A stretch of 47,266 bases of DNA from Methyloversatilis discipulorum (GTDB taxonomy: Bacteria; Pseudomonadota; Gammaproteobacteria; Burkholderiales; Rhodocyclaceae), in contig NZ_JADMJL010000005.1 in the NCBI RefSeq assembly GCF_018780585.1, forward strand, positions 1 to 47,266. The letters run 5' to 3'. Under the pieces are notes generated by a model. The model made no database searches. It was not told the origin of the DNA and saw only the letters and a program-made list of their open reading frames with translations. Positions 33,976-42,958 of this stretch are shown piece after piece. Made by a program: the position numbers and the translations under genes. Position 1 is the first letter of the stretch. Every line of letters begins with the position of its first letter.

Positions 33976-34637
33976 TGCCCGGTCGGCGCGGTGGCCCGCC
34001 ACCAGCGTTCTATCAGCACGCGCAGCACGTGCAGCTTGCCGTGGAAGAAGTGGCCGCTGTCGCCGAGCACCGCGACCGGCAGGTTCTGCGGCGCCGCCCA
34101 GGCCAGCACATTGGCCAGCGGCACGACCTGATCGCGCTCGCCGTGGATCACCAGCGCGTCGTCGCGCACCGGGCCCGGCTCGTAGTGACGGATGCCCTCG
34201 ACGCTGCCGGCGGCCAGGCCGACCAGCACCATGCCGGCCACCGGGCGGCCGTTCTCCGCCAGCCGGTCGGCGACGCGCGTGGCGACGAAGGCGCCGAAGG
34301 AAAAGCCGGCGACGATGACCGGCAGGTCGCCATAGGCATTCAGGCCGTGCTCGATCACCACCAGCTGGTCGTCGGTCTCGCCGCGGCCTTCGTCGTGCGT
34401 GCCTTCGGTGGCGCCGACGCCGCGGAACTGCGAACGCAGCGTGACGCAGCCCAGTTCGCGCAGCGCCCGCGCGACGGTCACCACCACCTTGTTCTCCATG
34501 GTGCCGCCGAACAGCGGGTGCGGGTGGCCGATCAGTGCGAGCGCGCGCGGGGCGTGATCGGGGCGCTCGGCCAGCACCTCGATGCCGCCGACCGGGCCGG
34601 CGATGACCGTGCGTTCCGACTGGATGCGCGTATTCAT
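33972..34637 (-). CDS. Alpha/beta hydrolase of the COG2945 type
   Basis: This 221-residue serine-hydrolase-fold protein has the hallmarks of the small COG2945 group: LIGHPHPLFGGTMENKVV near the N-terminus, then TLRSQFRGVGATEGTHDEGRGE. The nucleophile elbow is GFSFGAFVA, the acid region IHGERDQVVPL and the His DSGHFFHGKL. Substrate is unknown. Start and stop both overlap neighbours by one to four bases (ferredoxin upstream, cutA downstream), so the genes are translated together. Confidence 0.88.
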   Translation of the reverse strand: MNTRIQSERTVIAGPVGGIEVLAERPDHAPRALALIGHPHPLFGGTMENKVVVTVARALRELGCVTLRSQFRGVGATEGTHDEGRGETDDQLVVIEHGLNAYGDLPVIVAGFSFGAFVATRVADRLAENGRPVAGMVLVGLAAGSVEGIRHYEPGPVRDDALVIHGERDQVVPLANVLAWAAPQNLPVAVLGDSGHFFHGKLHVLRVLIERWWRATAPTGQ

Positions 34638-34945
34638 CAGACCTTCAGCCGTTCGACGACGCGGCCGTGCACCAGGTGCTCGTCGATGATCTCGTCGATG
34701 TCCTCGCGGTCCACGTAGGTGTACCAGACCGCCTCCGGGTAGATCACCATGACGGGGCCTTCGCCGCAGCGGTCCAGGCAGCCGGCCATGTTTACCCGGG
34801 TCTTGCCCTCGCCGGACAGGCCCAGCGCCTTGACGCGCTGTTTCGCGTAGTCGCGCAGCGCGGCGGCGCCCAGCGCGGCACAGCACTGTTCGCCCTCGGC
34901 GCGCTGGTTGCAGCAGAAGAATACGTGGTGCTTGAAGTGGCTCAT
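34637..34945 (-). CDS. Thioredoxin-like [2Fe-2S] ferredoxin
   Basis: This 102-residue protein belongs to the thioredoxin-fold [2Fe-2S] ferredoxins (COG3411). Candidate cluster ligands are in FFCCNQRAEGEQCC near the N-terminus and GCLDRCGEGPVMVIYPE in the middle, with the typical WYTYVDREDIDEIIDEHL end. Redox partner is unknown. Its TGA overlaps the hydrolase ATG (TGATG). Confidence 0.9.
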   Translation of the reverse strand: MSHFKHHVFFCCNQRAEGEQCCAALGAAALRDYAKQRVKALGLSGEGKTRVNMAGCLDRCGEGPVMVIYPEAVWYTYVDREDIDEIIDEHLVHGRVVERLKV

Positions 34946-34974
34946 GCGAGGTTCGGATGCGGACAAAGACGTGA

Positions 34975-36063
34975 TTATCGGTGATCGTGGGCGGCATGGC
35001 GGCCGCGGCTTTCGCGCAGTTGCAGCGCCATCAGGTAAGGCAGCGCGAAATACGGCCACAGCGCGGACGCCAGTCGGGTCAGACCGCTGAAATTGAAAAA
35101 GTGCCCGGCCCGCCAGGCATCGGACACCGCCGACGGGTAAGGGTTGTCGGGCGCCAGATTCACCAGCGCCACACCGGCGAGCAGAGCCAGCGCCGCGACG
35201 CCGAAGCGCAGCGTGACCGGCAGCCACAGCGCGACGCGCAGCGCGACAGCGCCGCCGGCCAGCCCGGCCAGCGCGCCCGGCGTGGCCCACAGCCAGGCAC
35301 CGCCGGCCGGCACCAGCACCGCGCCGGAGCCGGCCTTGATCGCCAGCGCGACGACGAAAGTCGAGCCGAGCAGCCAGAAGCTGCGCGCGCGCATGCTGTG
35401 CCAGCCGATCACGCCGACGCTCACCATGGCGCAGATGCAGGCGCCGATCTCCACTGCGCGGTAGCGCCGTTCGGTGAAATCGACCGGTGCTTCGAGGCCG
35501 AACACCCAGCGCAGGTCGCCCAGACCGAACAAGGGCGTGTCCGGATCGATCTGCGCCAGCCACCACAGCACGAGCAGCACCAAGGCGAATTCGCCGGTGT
35601 GGCCGCGCACGATGCGGCGCGCGCGCCAGCGCGCCAGCGCGCCGCCGTCGCCCAGCATGCCGCCCCAGCGCGCGCCGAGAAGTGCGCCGCAGGCGGCGCC
35701 CAGGGCATTCGACGCGACGTCGAGATTGGACGGCACGCGGGTCGGCAGATAGTGCTGCAGAACTTCGAGCCCGATAGACAGGCCGGTCGCCAGCAGGCAG
35801 GCGAGCAGGAAGGCCGGCAGACGGCGCAGCCAGGGCGACGCGGCCGGCACCAGCAGGAAGCCCAGCGGCAGGTAGCCGAGCGCATTGGCGATGACGTCGA
35901 AACGCGTCCAGTAGCGCGGCCACGGCGCGCTCAGAAAGCCGAGCAGATCGCCGCCGCCCTCGCGGAAGTCGCCCAGCGGATGCAGGCTGGCGTAGGCGAT
36001 CAGCAGTGCCCACAGCAGCGCGAGGTGGCGCGCGAGGTGGGTGGCGTGGCGACTGTTCTTCAT
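34975..36063 (-). CDS. VanZ-like family membrane protein
   Basis: This polytopic protein of 362 residues has about eight to ten predicted membrane helices. The N-terminal part has the VanZ-type pattern: FDVIANALGYLPLGFLL, GLSIGLEVLQHYLPTRVPSNLDVASNALGAACGALLG. This couples a transmembrane helix to conserved Glu, Arg and Asn-Asp residues. The C-terminal half is additional membrane segments of unknown function. VanZ-like proteins are often near cell-envelope genes, but the role is not known. Its ATG overlaps the yqaA-like stop by four bases. Confidence 0.85.
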   Translation of the reverse strand: MKNSRHATHLARHLALLWALLIAYASLHPLGDFREGGGDLLGFLSAPWPRYWTRFDVIANALGYLPLGFLLVPAASPWLRRLPAFLLACLLATGLSIGLEVLQHYLPTRVPSNLDVASNALGAACGALLGARWGGMLGDGGALARWRARRIVRGHTGEFALVLLVLWWLAQIDPDTPLFGLGDLRWVFGLEAPVDFTERRYRAVEIGACICAMVSVGVIGWHSMRARSFWLLGSTFVVALAIKAGSGAVLVPAGGAWLWATPGALAGLAGGAVALRVALWLPVTLRFGVAALALLAGVALVNLAPDNPYPSAVSDAWRAGHFFNFSGLTRLASALWPYFALPYLMALQLRESRGRHAAHDHR

Positions 36064-36467
36064 GCCATCAGCCCGGCGATGGCGAGGTAGCGGGCGCCCT
36101 TGCCGATTGCCATCATGACGCCGCTGCGCAGCGGCGGCAGGCGCAGCCAGCCGGCGGCGATGCACAGCGCGTCGCCGATGAGCGGCACCCACGACAGCAG
36201 CAGCGCCGGCGTGCCATGCCGCTGCAGCAGCGCCAGCCGGCCCGGCAGTTCCTTGCGCGGGATGAAGCGCCCCATCGCGTAGCTCACCATGCCGCCGGCG
36301 GTGTTGCCGGCGGTGGCCAGCAGCAGCGCGGCGTCGCGTTGTTCCGGGTGGGTGGCGAGCACGGCCAGCAGCGCCGCTTCCGAGCCGCCGGGCAGCACGG
36401 TGGCCGACAGGAAGCTGGCGAGCGTCAGTCCGGCCAGGCTGGCTTCGGCCCCGGGCATGAAATCCAT
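36060..36467 (-). CDS. YqaA/DedA-like small membrane protein
   Basis: ATG 36467 gives 135 residues with several hydrophobic helices. FLSATVLPGGSEAALLAVL, ATAGNTAGGMVSYAMGRFIPRK, WVPLIGDALCIAAGWLRLP and AIGKGARYLAI match the short YqaA group of SNARE-associated/DedA proteins. DedA proteins are implicated in lipid or undecaprenyl-phosphate translocation; YqaA function is unproven. It is divergent from ilvA over 116 bases. Confidence 0.87.
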   Translation of the reverse strand: MDFMPGAEASLAGLTLASFLSATVLPGGSEAALLAVLATHPEQRDAALLLATAGNTAGGMVSYAMGRFIPRKELPGRLALLQRHGTPALLLSWVPLIGDALCIAAGWLRLPPLRSGVMMAIGKGARYLAIAGLMA

Positions 36468-36583
36468 GCTCAGCGCGCGTCCGTACCGGGCGCGATTTGC
36501 CCCCGGGCTGTGCGCGCTGCTAGGCTTGCGTGCTTGCGCATCGGCCATTCCGGCGCCGGTGCGGGCTGCGCTGTGTCCTCATC

Positions 36584-38095
36584 ATGCAAACCGACTACCT
36601 CGAAAGAATCCTCAACGCGCAAGTGTACGACGTCGCGGTCGAAACGCCGCTCGATGCCGCACCGAACCTGTCGCGGCGCATCGGCAACACCGTACTGTTC
36701 AAGCGTGAGGACATGCAGCCGGTGTTCTCGTTCAAGCTGCGCGGCGCCTACAACAAGATCGCCCAGCTGTCGGACGAGGCGCGCGCGCGTGGCGTCATCT
36801 GCGCGTCGGCAGGCAACCACGCCCAGGGCGTGGCGCTGTCGGCGGCCAAGGTGGGTTGCCGTGCGGTCATCGTGATGCCGACGACGACGCCGCGCATCAA
36901 GGTGGACGCGGTGGCGGCGCGCGGCGGCGAGGTGGTGCTGGCCGGCGAGTCCTACGACGAGGCCTATGCGCACGCACGCAAGCTGGAAGCCGAACAGGGC
37001 CTCACCTTCGTGCACCCCTTCGACGATCCGGACGTGATCGCCGGCCAGGGCACGATAGGCGTCGAAATCCTGCGCCAGCACCCGAAACCGATCGACGCCG
37101 TGTTCTGCTGCGTCGGCGGCGGCGGGCTGATCGCCGGCGTGGCGGCCTACATCAAGCGACTGCGCCCGAACACCCGCATCATCGGCGTCGAGGCGTCCGA
37201 CGCCGACGCGATGGCGCAGTCGCTGAAGGCGGGCAGGCGCATACAGCTCGACAGCGTCGGGCTGTTCGCCGATGGCGCCGCGGTCAAGCTGGTCGGCGAG
37301 GAAACCTTCCGGCTGGCGCAGCAGTACGTCGACGAAATGGTGCTGGTCGATACCGACGCCATCTGCGCCGCGATCAAGGACGTGTTCGAGGACACCCGCT
37401 CGATATTGGAGCCCGCCGGTGCGCTGGCGGTCGCCGGGGCCAAGGCCTGGGCGGCGCGCAACAACGTGAAAGGCAAGACCCTGGTCGCCGTGGCCAGCGG
37501 CGCCAACATGAATTTCGACCGCCTGCGCTTCGTCGCCGAACGCGCCGAGATCGGCGAGTCGCGCGAAGCGGTGCTGGCGGTGACGCTGCCTGAGCGCCCG
37601 GGCGCCTATCGCGAACTGGTGGCGCTGTTCGGTCGCCGCAACATCACCGAACTGAACTATCGCTACAAGGACGCCAGCGAGGCGCATGCCTTCGTCGGCG
37701 TGCAGGTATCGGGCCGCGCCGAGGCCGCCGAACTGGTGAAACACCTGGACGCCAACGGCTACCCGGCGCTGGATCTGACCGACGACGAAATGGCCAAGCT
37801 GCACGTGCGCTACATGGTGGGCGGCCGCAGTCCCGACGTCGGTCACGAACAGGTGTATCGCTTCGAATTCCCGGAACGTCCCGGTGCGCTGATGAAATTC
37901 CTCGACTCGATGAGCCGTGACTGGAACATCAGCCTGTTCCACTACCGCAACCACGGCGCCGATTACGGCCGCGTGCTGGTGGGCATGCAGGTGCCGCCGG
38001 GCGATGCCGAGGCGCTGCAGCGCTTCCTCGACACGCTGGGCTATTCCTGGCGCGAGGAAACCGCCAACCCGGCGTACAAGCTCTTCCTCGGATGA
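36584..38095 (+). CDS. ilvA: Threonine ammonia-lyase, biosynthetic
   Basis: IlvA converts threonine to 2-oxobutanoate, the first step of isoleucine synthesis. ATG 36584 gives 503 residues. The PLP Lys51 lies in FSFKLRGAYN, followed by SAGNHAQGVALSA and the glycine loop CVGGGGLIAGVAAYI. Two C-terminal ACT-like regulatory domains (about 325-500) contain LPERPGAYRELVALFG and FPERPGALMKFLDSM, so feedback control by isoleucine is likely. The stop overlaps the YncE-like start in ATGA. ilvD, also of this pathway, ends the window. Confidence 0.97.
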   Translation: MQTDYLERILNAQVYDVAVETPLDAAPNLSRRIGNTVLFKREDMQPVFSFKLRGAYNKIAQLSDEARARGVICASAGNHAQGVALSAAKVGCRAVIVMPTTTPRIKVDAVAARGGEVVLAGESYDEAYAHARKLEAEQGLTFVHPFDDPDVIAGQGTIGVEILRQHPKPIDAVFCCVGGGGLIAGVAAYIKRLRPNTRIIGVEASDADAMAQSLKAGRRIQLDSVGLFADGAAVKLVGEETFRLAQQYVDEMVLVDTDAICAAIKDVFEDTRSILEPAGALAVAGAKAWAARNNVKGKTLVAVASGANMNFDRLRFVAERAEIGESREAVLAVTLPERPGAYRELVALFGRRNITELNYRYKDASEAHAFVGVQVSGRAEAAELVKHLDANGYPALDLTDDEMAKLHVRYMVGGRSPDVGHEQVYRFEFPERPGALMKFLDSMSRDWNISLFHYRNHGADYGRVLVGMQVPPGDAEALQRFLDTLGYSWREETANPAYKLFLG

Positions 38096-39045
38096 GGCGC
38101 TTCGCCGTCCTGCTGGCGCTGTGCGCCGCCGCGACCTGTGCCTCGGCCGGGCCGCTGGCTTACATCACGAACCAGGGCTCGCACGAGGTGACGGTGGTCG
38201 ACGTCGACGCCTCGACCATCGTTGCCCGGCTGCCTGCCGGCAAGTCGCCGGCCGGTGTATGGGTCAGCGAGGCGGCCGGCAAGGCCTTCGTCAGCGCACC
38301 GGACAGCGCGACGATCACGGTGATCGATCTGGCAAGCCGCGCGGTGGTGGGCGAAATGAAGGCCGGTCGCAGCCCGGTCGGCATCACCGTGACGCCGGAC
38401 GGCCGGCGCGTGCTGGTGGCCGACTGGTTCTCGCACCGCGTGCTGGTGTTCGACGCGGCGAGCCACGCCGCGCTCGGCGAGATCGCGGTCGGCAATGCGC
38501 CGGCCGGACTGGTGGCGTCGCCCGACAGCCGCACCGCCTACGTCGCCAACCGCGACGACAACGCGGTCGGGGTGCTCGACCTCGATGCGATGAAGCAGAC
38601 CGGCGTCATTGCCGTCGGCAACCATCCGTTCGCGCTCGAACTGTCGGCGGACGGTCGCACGCTGTACGCGCTGAACGTGTGGAGCGACGACGTGTCGGTG
38701 GTCGACCTCGCACAGTCACGCACGGTCGCTACACTGCCGGTCGGCAAGGCGCCCTATGGCATCGCCTTCTCCGATGACGGCACGCGTGCTTACGTGACGA
38801 ACCAGAAGGGCGACAGCGTATCGGTCATCGACACCGTCGAACGGCGCGTCATCGCGACCTGGCCCTCGGTCGTTTATCCCGAGGGCGTCGCGGTGGCCGG
38901 CACTAAACTGCTGGTCGTGAGCTGGATGGACGATCTGGTCGGCGTGTACGACGCGCGGACCGGACAGTCGCTGGGCAGCATCGAACTCGGGCGCAACCCG
39001 CGCGGATTCGGGCGCTTCATGCACAAGCCTGCGGCGGCACGTTGA
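38092..39045 (+). CDS. YncE-like periplasmic beta-propeller protein
   Basis: This is a 317-residue exported protein with a signal peptide ending at CASAG. About seven repeats follow the pattern '.AYVTN...D.VSVID......I.VG..P.G...S.DG' (for example AYVANRDDNAVGVLDLDAMK and AYVTNQKGDSVSVIDTVERR). These are YncE-type blades. Related propellers occur near PQQ-dependent alcohol oxidation genes in methylotrophs, but here it overlaps ilvA, which is functionally unexpected. The SRPBCC gene follows after 88 bases. Function is not assigned. Confidence 0.88.
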   Translation: MRRFAVLLALCAAATCASAGPLAYITNQGSHEVTVVDVDASTIVARLPAGKSPAGVWVSEAAGKAFVSAPDSATITVIDLASRAVVGEMKAGRSPVGITVTPDGRRVLVADWFSHRVLVFDAASHAALGEIAVGNAPAGLVASPDSRTAYVANRDDNAVGVLDLDAMKQTGVIAVGNHPFALELSADGRTLYALNVWSDDVSVVDLAQSRTVATLPVGKAPYGIAFSDDGTRAYVTNQKGDSVSVIDTVERRVIATWPSVVYPEGVAVAGTKLLVVSWMDDLVGVYDARTGQSLGSIELGRNPRGFGRFMHKPAAAR

Positions 39046-39133
39046 TCGCGACCGTGCTTGCCGCTATCTTCACCGCCTTTTTTCGTCGCCGACTTTTCAA
39101 CCCAACCATTCTGACAACGAGGAGATTCAACCC

Positions 39134-39661
39134 ATGCGTTTTGTATCGGCATTCGTCATGATGCTGGCCGCGTCGCTGGCGGCATCGTTCGCCCACGCGC
39201 ACGGCCCGACCCGCCAGAAGGCGTTCGAAACCATCACCATCAAGGCCAGCCCGGATGCGGTGTGGGCCAAGGTGAGCGATTTCACCCAGCTGCAGGGCTG
39301 GCATCCGGCGGTCGAGAGCAGCACCGCCACCAATGGCAGCAACGTCGGCTCGGTGCGTACGCTGAAGCTCAAGGGCGGCGGCGAACTGGTGGAGACGCTG
39401 GAGTCCATCGATCCGGCGGCGAAGAAGTTCTCCTATCGCGCCAAGGATGGCGGCGCGCTGCCGGTGACCAACTACAGTTCCAATCTGACGGTGAAGGCCG
39501 GCGACGGCGGCACCTCGGTGGTCGAATGGCGCGGCGCCTTCTATCGCAAGTACATGAACAACGACCCCCCGAAGGGTGAAGACGACGAAGCCGCGCTGAC
39601 CGCGGTGACCGGCGTCTACAAGAGCGGTCTGGAAAACCTGAAGAAGGTGATGGAGAAGTAA
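39134..39661 (+). CDS. SRPBCC-family periplasmic protein, MxaD-like
   Basis: This is a 175-residue exported protein. The signal peptide ends around FAHAHG. The single START/polyketide-cyclase-like domain has ETITIKASPDAVWAKVSDF, LQGWHPAVESS, GSVRTLKLKGGGELVETLES and VVEWRGAFYRKYMN. The HGPT N-terminus of the mature protein and the WHP block resemble MxaD, which affects methanol dehydrogenase to cytochrome c electron transfer in methylotrophs. A good GAGGAG precedes the ATG. No mxaF or xoxF is in the window, so the MxaD role is an inference. A strong terminator follows. Confidence 0.8.
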   Translation: MRFVSAFVMMLAASLAASFAHAHGPTRQKAFETITIKASPDAVWAKVSDFTQLQGWHPAVESSTATNGSNVGSVRTLKLKGGGELVETLESIDPAAKKFSYRAKDGGALPVTNYSSNLTVKAGDGGTSVVEWRGAFYRKYMNNDPPKGEDDEAALTAVTGVYKSGLENLKKVMEK

Positions 39662-39680
39662 GCGCCCGCAGGACGCACAG

Positions 39681-39709
39681 AACCGGGCCAGCGCGGCCCG
39701 GTTTTTTTT
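39681..39709 (+). terminator. Intrinsic terminator after the MxaD-like gene
   Basis: AACCGGGCC (39681-39689) pairs with GGCCCGGTT (39695-39703) across a five-base loop, followed by a run of eight T residues. This is the clearest Rho-independent terminator in the window and should end the ilvA-yncE-mxaD-like transcript. Confidence 0.92.
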
Positions 39710-39712
39710 CGC

Positions 39713-40222
39713 CTACGGAAACACCGGAATGTCCGGGTCGGCGCCGTGCGGCTGCACCTGCGGATGCAGGGCGCGTACCCGTTCGGTGATTTCCTCGACC
39801 CGCGTGCGCGGTACGTCGAGCATGACCAGCATCTGGCCCTGTTCGATCGCGTCCTCGAAGGCCTTCAGGTGCGTGTTGCCGGCGGTCAGCCCGACCATGC
39901 CGCCGACCCAGGCGCCGGCACCGGCGCCGCCCAGGCCGGACGCCAGCAGGATGCCGCCGGCAATCACCGCTGCGCCCGGCGACAGCGCCAGTCCGATCAG
40001 TCCGCCGAGTATGCCGACGCTGCCGCCCATGGCCAGTCCGCGCTGCACCGCTGGCGAGAAGTCGGACTTCTGCAGCATGGTCGCTTCCGGCAATTCCTCC
40101 AGTGGCGTACCGCGCCGCGCCAGGATGTGGATGTGCTTCTCGGGAATGCGCGCCACCAACATGTCGTTGACCACGGTGCGTGCGGTGTCGATGCCGGGTA
40201 CCAGGAAATAGATGCGTTTCAT
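39713..40222 (-). CDS. Glycine-rich membrane protein of unknown function
   Basis: I use ATG 40222, preceded by GGAGGAGGA, giving 169 residues. It begins MKRIYFLVPGIDTARTVVND and has an early ferredoxin-like alpha/beta part (HIHILARRGTPLEELPEA). A long Gly/Ala-rich hydrophobic hairpin (about 65-120, GGSVGILGGLIGLALSPGAAV and GLGGAGAGAWVGGMVGLTAG) follows. It ends with MLVMLDVPRTRVEEITERVR. This is the layout of small DUF1269-like proteins, with a soluble sensor-like domain split by a glycine-zipper membrane hairpin. I cannot assign a role. Confidence 0.75.
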   Translation of the reverse strand: MKRIYFLVPGIDTARTVVNDMLVARIPEKHIHILARRGTPLEELPEATMLQKSDFSPAVQRGLAMGGSVGILGGLIGLALSPGAAVIAGGILLASGLGGAGAGAWVGGMVGLTAGNTHLKAFEDAIEQGQMLVMLDVPRTRVEEITERVRALHPQVQPHGADPDIPVFP

Positions 40223-40334
40223 GCCGTCCTCCTCCGTGCAGGGCCTTGCAGGCACGCACCTCGCTGCAGGCAGGCGCGCGATCAGGTCGGGACTGCTTCC
40301 AGCATAGACGGCCGGCGGCGCGCTGCCCGGCCGC

Positions 40335-40919
40335 TCAGCGGTGCGACGCGAAGGTGTCGGCTTCGGTGACGATCCAGTCCATCGGCAGGTCGTGCGGCTG
40401 CGGTTGCAGGTCGTCGAGGCGACCGTCCTCGATCGCCACGCCGACCGCCAGCGGCGTCGGTTCGAGCGCGGCCAGCGTGCGGTCGTAATGGCCGGCGCCG
40501 TAGCCCAGCCGGTAGCCGCGCGCGTCGAAACCGTTGCACGGGATCAGCAGCAGTTCGGGCACCACCGGTTCGCCCTCGGCCGGATAGGGGATGCCGTAGC
40601 GGTCGGTCGCCATTGCGGTCTCCGGCGCCCAGCGGCGGAAGCTCATCGGCTGGCCCTTTTCGCCCACCACCGGCAGCGCGGCCCAGCGCGCCGGGTCGGC
40701 GGCCAGCCAGTGGCGCATCAGCGGCAGCGCGTCGAATTCGCCGCGATACGGCCAGGTGAAGCCGATCGAGCGCGGTGCCAGACGGGTCAGCAGCGCCTCC
40801 AGCCTTTCGTTCAGCGCGGCGTGCAGCGGCGCCAGGGTGGCCGGGTCCATGGCCAGGCGGCGGCCGACCAGTTCGAGTCGCAGCGCCTTGCGGCGTGCGC
40901 GATCATCGGGAACATTCAT
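40335..40919 (-). CDS. 5-formyltetrahydrofolate cyclo-ligase
   Basis: This enzyme converts 5-formyl-THF to methenyl-THF with ATP. The 194-residue protein has the N-terminal ARRKALRLELVGRRLAM, the middle IGFTWPYRGEFDALPL and the nucleotide/folate loop RLGYGAGHYDRTLA, followed by VGVAIEDGRLDDLQ. The gene (ygfA/fau family) is divergent from slt with only a 42-base gap, so their promoters overlap. No 6S RNA gene, often next to this gene in gammaproteobacteria, can fit there. Confidence 0.94.
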   Translation of the reverse strand: MNVPDDRARRKALRLELVGRRLAMDPATLAPLHAALNERLEALLTRLAPRSIGFTWPYRGEFDALPLMRHWLAADPARWAALPVVGEKGQPMSFRRWAPETAMATDRYGIPYPAEGEPVVPELLLIPCNGFDARGYRLGYGAGHYDRTLAALEPTPLAVGVAIEDGRLDDLQPQPHDLPMDWIVTEADTFASHR

Positions 40920-40961
40920 GTGCGGGCGGTATCATTCGTGCAAACCTGGAAACACTAGCAG

Positions 40962-42917
40962 ATGCCCACACGATTCCCGCTCCACACCGTCCGCACGCTG
41001 TTCATCGGCGCCTGCATGACTGTCGCTGCCGTCGCGCACGCCAATGACGACGCGGCCTTCCTCGCCGCGCGCGACGCTTTCTCCGCCGGCAACCGCCAGG
41101 CCTTCGAACGCCACGCCGCCGGCCTGCAGTCCCACCCGCTGGCGTCCTACATCGATTACTACCGGCTGCGCCTGGACATCGACCGCGCCTCGCCGGACAG
41201 CATTGCGGTGTTCCTCGAACGCAATGCCGACACGGTGGTTGCGCAACGCTTGCGCAGCGACTGGCTGCGCCAGCTGGCGAAGACCGAGCAGTGGGCGGCT
41301 TACCGCACCGAATACGCGAAGCTGCCGCAGAAGAATCCGTCGCCCGAGAACGACCTGCGCTGTCACGCCGCGCGTGCCGGCATGGTGGCGGGCGACGCCG
41401 CGGCAGTCGATGAGGCGCGCGCGCTGTGGGACACGCTGGACGACGCCCCGTCGGCCTGCAATCCGGTGTTCGCCGCGCTGTTCGACGCCGGCCGTCTGAG
41501 CGAGGACGACGTCTGGGCGCGTGCGCGCCGGCAGATGGAGGCGAAGCGGCCGGGTCAGGCGAGCAGCGTGCTGGATCTGCTGCCGGCGGCCGAACGGCCG
41601 GGCCGGGTGCTCGACGACATCGTCGCCAATCCGGCGCGCTGGCTGGTCCGCCAGCCGGCCAACTTTTCGATCACCCGCCGCGGCCGCGAGCTGGCGCTGA
41701 TGGCGGTCGCCCGCATGGCGCGCAACGACGTGCGTGCGGCCGAGCGCAGCCTGGAGGTGATCGCCGCCCGTCTGAGTCCGCAGGAACGCGCCTACGCCTT
41801 CGGTCAGCTCGGCTGGCAGGGCGCGATGCGGCACGACCTGCGCGCGCTGCAGTGGTGCCGCTCGGCCGACGACGCGATGGATGGCGACGAGGTGTTCGCC
41901 TGGTGCGCGCGCGCCGCGATGCGCGACGGCAAGTGGAAGGTGCTGCGCGACATCGTCGAGCGCATGCCCGAAGCGCTGGCGTCGAAGCCGGAATGGATCT
42001 ACTGGGGTGGGCGCGCACGCGGCGCGACCGGTCATGTCGATCAGGCGCGCGAACACTACCGCCGCATTGCCGACCAGCCGAACTTCTACGGTCTTCTGGC
42101 GCGTGAGGAACTGGGCCAGCCCTACCAGCTGCCGCCACAGGCGGCCGAGCCGTCGCCGGAGGACATCCGTCGCGCCGAACTGATGCCGGCCATCCAGCGC
42201 GCGCTCAAGCTGTTTGCGCTCGATCTGCGGACCGAGGCGCTGCGCGAGTGGAACTGGGCCATCCGCGAGGCGGACGACCGCACACTGCTGGCGGTCGCCC
42301 ATTTCGCGGTGAAGAAGTCGTTGTGGGACCGCGCCATCGCCAGCGCCGACCGCACGGTGGCCGAGCACGACTACGCGCTGCGTTATCTGGCGCCGATGCG
42401 CAGCGAAGTCGAACCGCACGTGCAGGCGCGCGCGCTCGATCTGAGCTGGGTGTACGGCCTGATGCGGCAGGAAAGCCGCTTCATCATGAACGCGAAGTCG
42501 TCGGCCGGCGCCCAGGGCCTGATGCAGGTGATGCCGGCGACGGCAAAATGGGTGGCGAAGAAGATCGGTCTGAACGGCTACCAGCCGTCGCAGATCGCCG
42601 ACACCGACACCAATCTGCTGCTCGGCACCAGCTACATGCGTCTGGTGCTGGACAGCCTGGACGACCATCCGGTGCTGGCCAGTGCCGGCTACAACGCCGG
42701 GCCGGGGCGCGCCAAGAAGTGGCGTGCTGCCAAACCGCTGGAAGGCGCCATCTACGCCGAAACCATTCCGTTCACCGAAACGCGCGACTACGTGAAGAAG
42801 GTGATGGCCAACGCAGTCATGTACAACCTCGTGTTCGGCCGCAAGGAGGTGGGGCTCAAGCAGCGCCTCGGCACCATACAGCCCGGTCCCGGCGCGCTGC
42901 CGGACGATCCGATCTGA
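40962..42917 (+). CDS. slt: Soluble lytic murein transglycosylase
   Basis: Slt cleaves peptidoglycan to 1,6-anhydromuropeptides in the periplasm. The 651-residue protein has a signal peptide ending AVAHAN and a long alpha-helical superhelical U/L domain (about 25-480). A C-terminal SLT domain follows with the catalytic Glu504 in GLMRQESRF, then SSAGAQGLMQVMPATA, NLLLGTSYM and SAGYNAGPGRA. Length and order match Slt70-type enzymes. The SDR gene follows after 41 bases. Confidence 0.95.
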   Translation: MPTRFPLHTVRTLFIGACMTVAAVAHANDDAAFLAARDAFSAGNRQAFERHAAGLQSHPLASYIDYYRLRLDIDRASPDSIAVFLERNADTVVAQRLRSDWLRQLAKTEQWAAYRTEYAKLPQKNPSPENDLRCHAARAGMVAGDAAAVDEARALWDTLDDAPSACNPVFAALFDAGRLSEDDVWARARRQMEAKRPGQASSVLDLLPAAERPGRVLDDIVANPARWLVRQPANFSITRRGRELALMAVARMARNDVRAAERSLEVIAARLSPQERAYAFGQLGWQGAMRHDLRALQWCRSADDAMDGDEVFAWCARAAMRDGKWKVLRDIVERMPEALASKPEWIYWGGRARGATGHVDQAREHYRRIADQPNFYGLLAREELGQPYQLPPQAAEPSPEDIRRAELMPAIQRALKLFALDLRTEALREWNWAIREADDRTLLAVAHFAVKKSLWDRAIASADRTVAEHDYALRYLAPMRSEVEPHVQARALDLSWVYGLMRQESRFIMNAKSSAGAQGLMQVMPATAKWVAKKIGLNGYQPSQIADTDTNLLLGTSYMRLVLDSLDDHPVLASAGYNAGPGRAKKWRAAKPLEGAIYAETIPFTETRDYVKKVMANAVMYNLVFGRKEVGLKQRLGTIQPGPGALPDDPI

Positions 42918-42958
42918 TCCAGAAACAGAGTCTCGAACAACAGACCCGGAGTGCATCC

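Noticed and set aside
40920-40961. A 6S RNA gene next to the 5-formyl-THF cyclo-ligase
   Set aside because: The gap to slt is only 42 bases, too short for 6S RNA.
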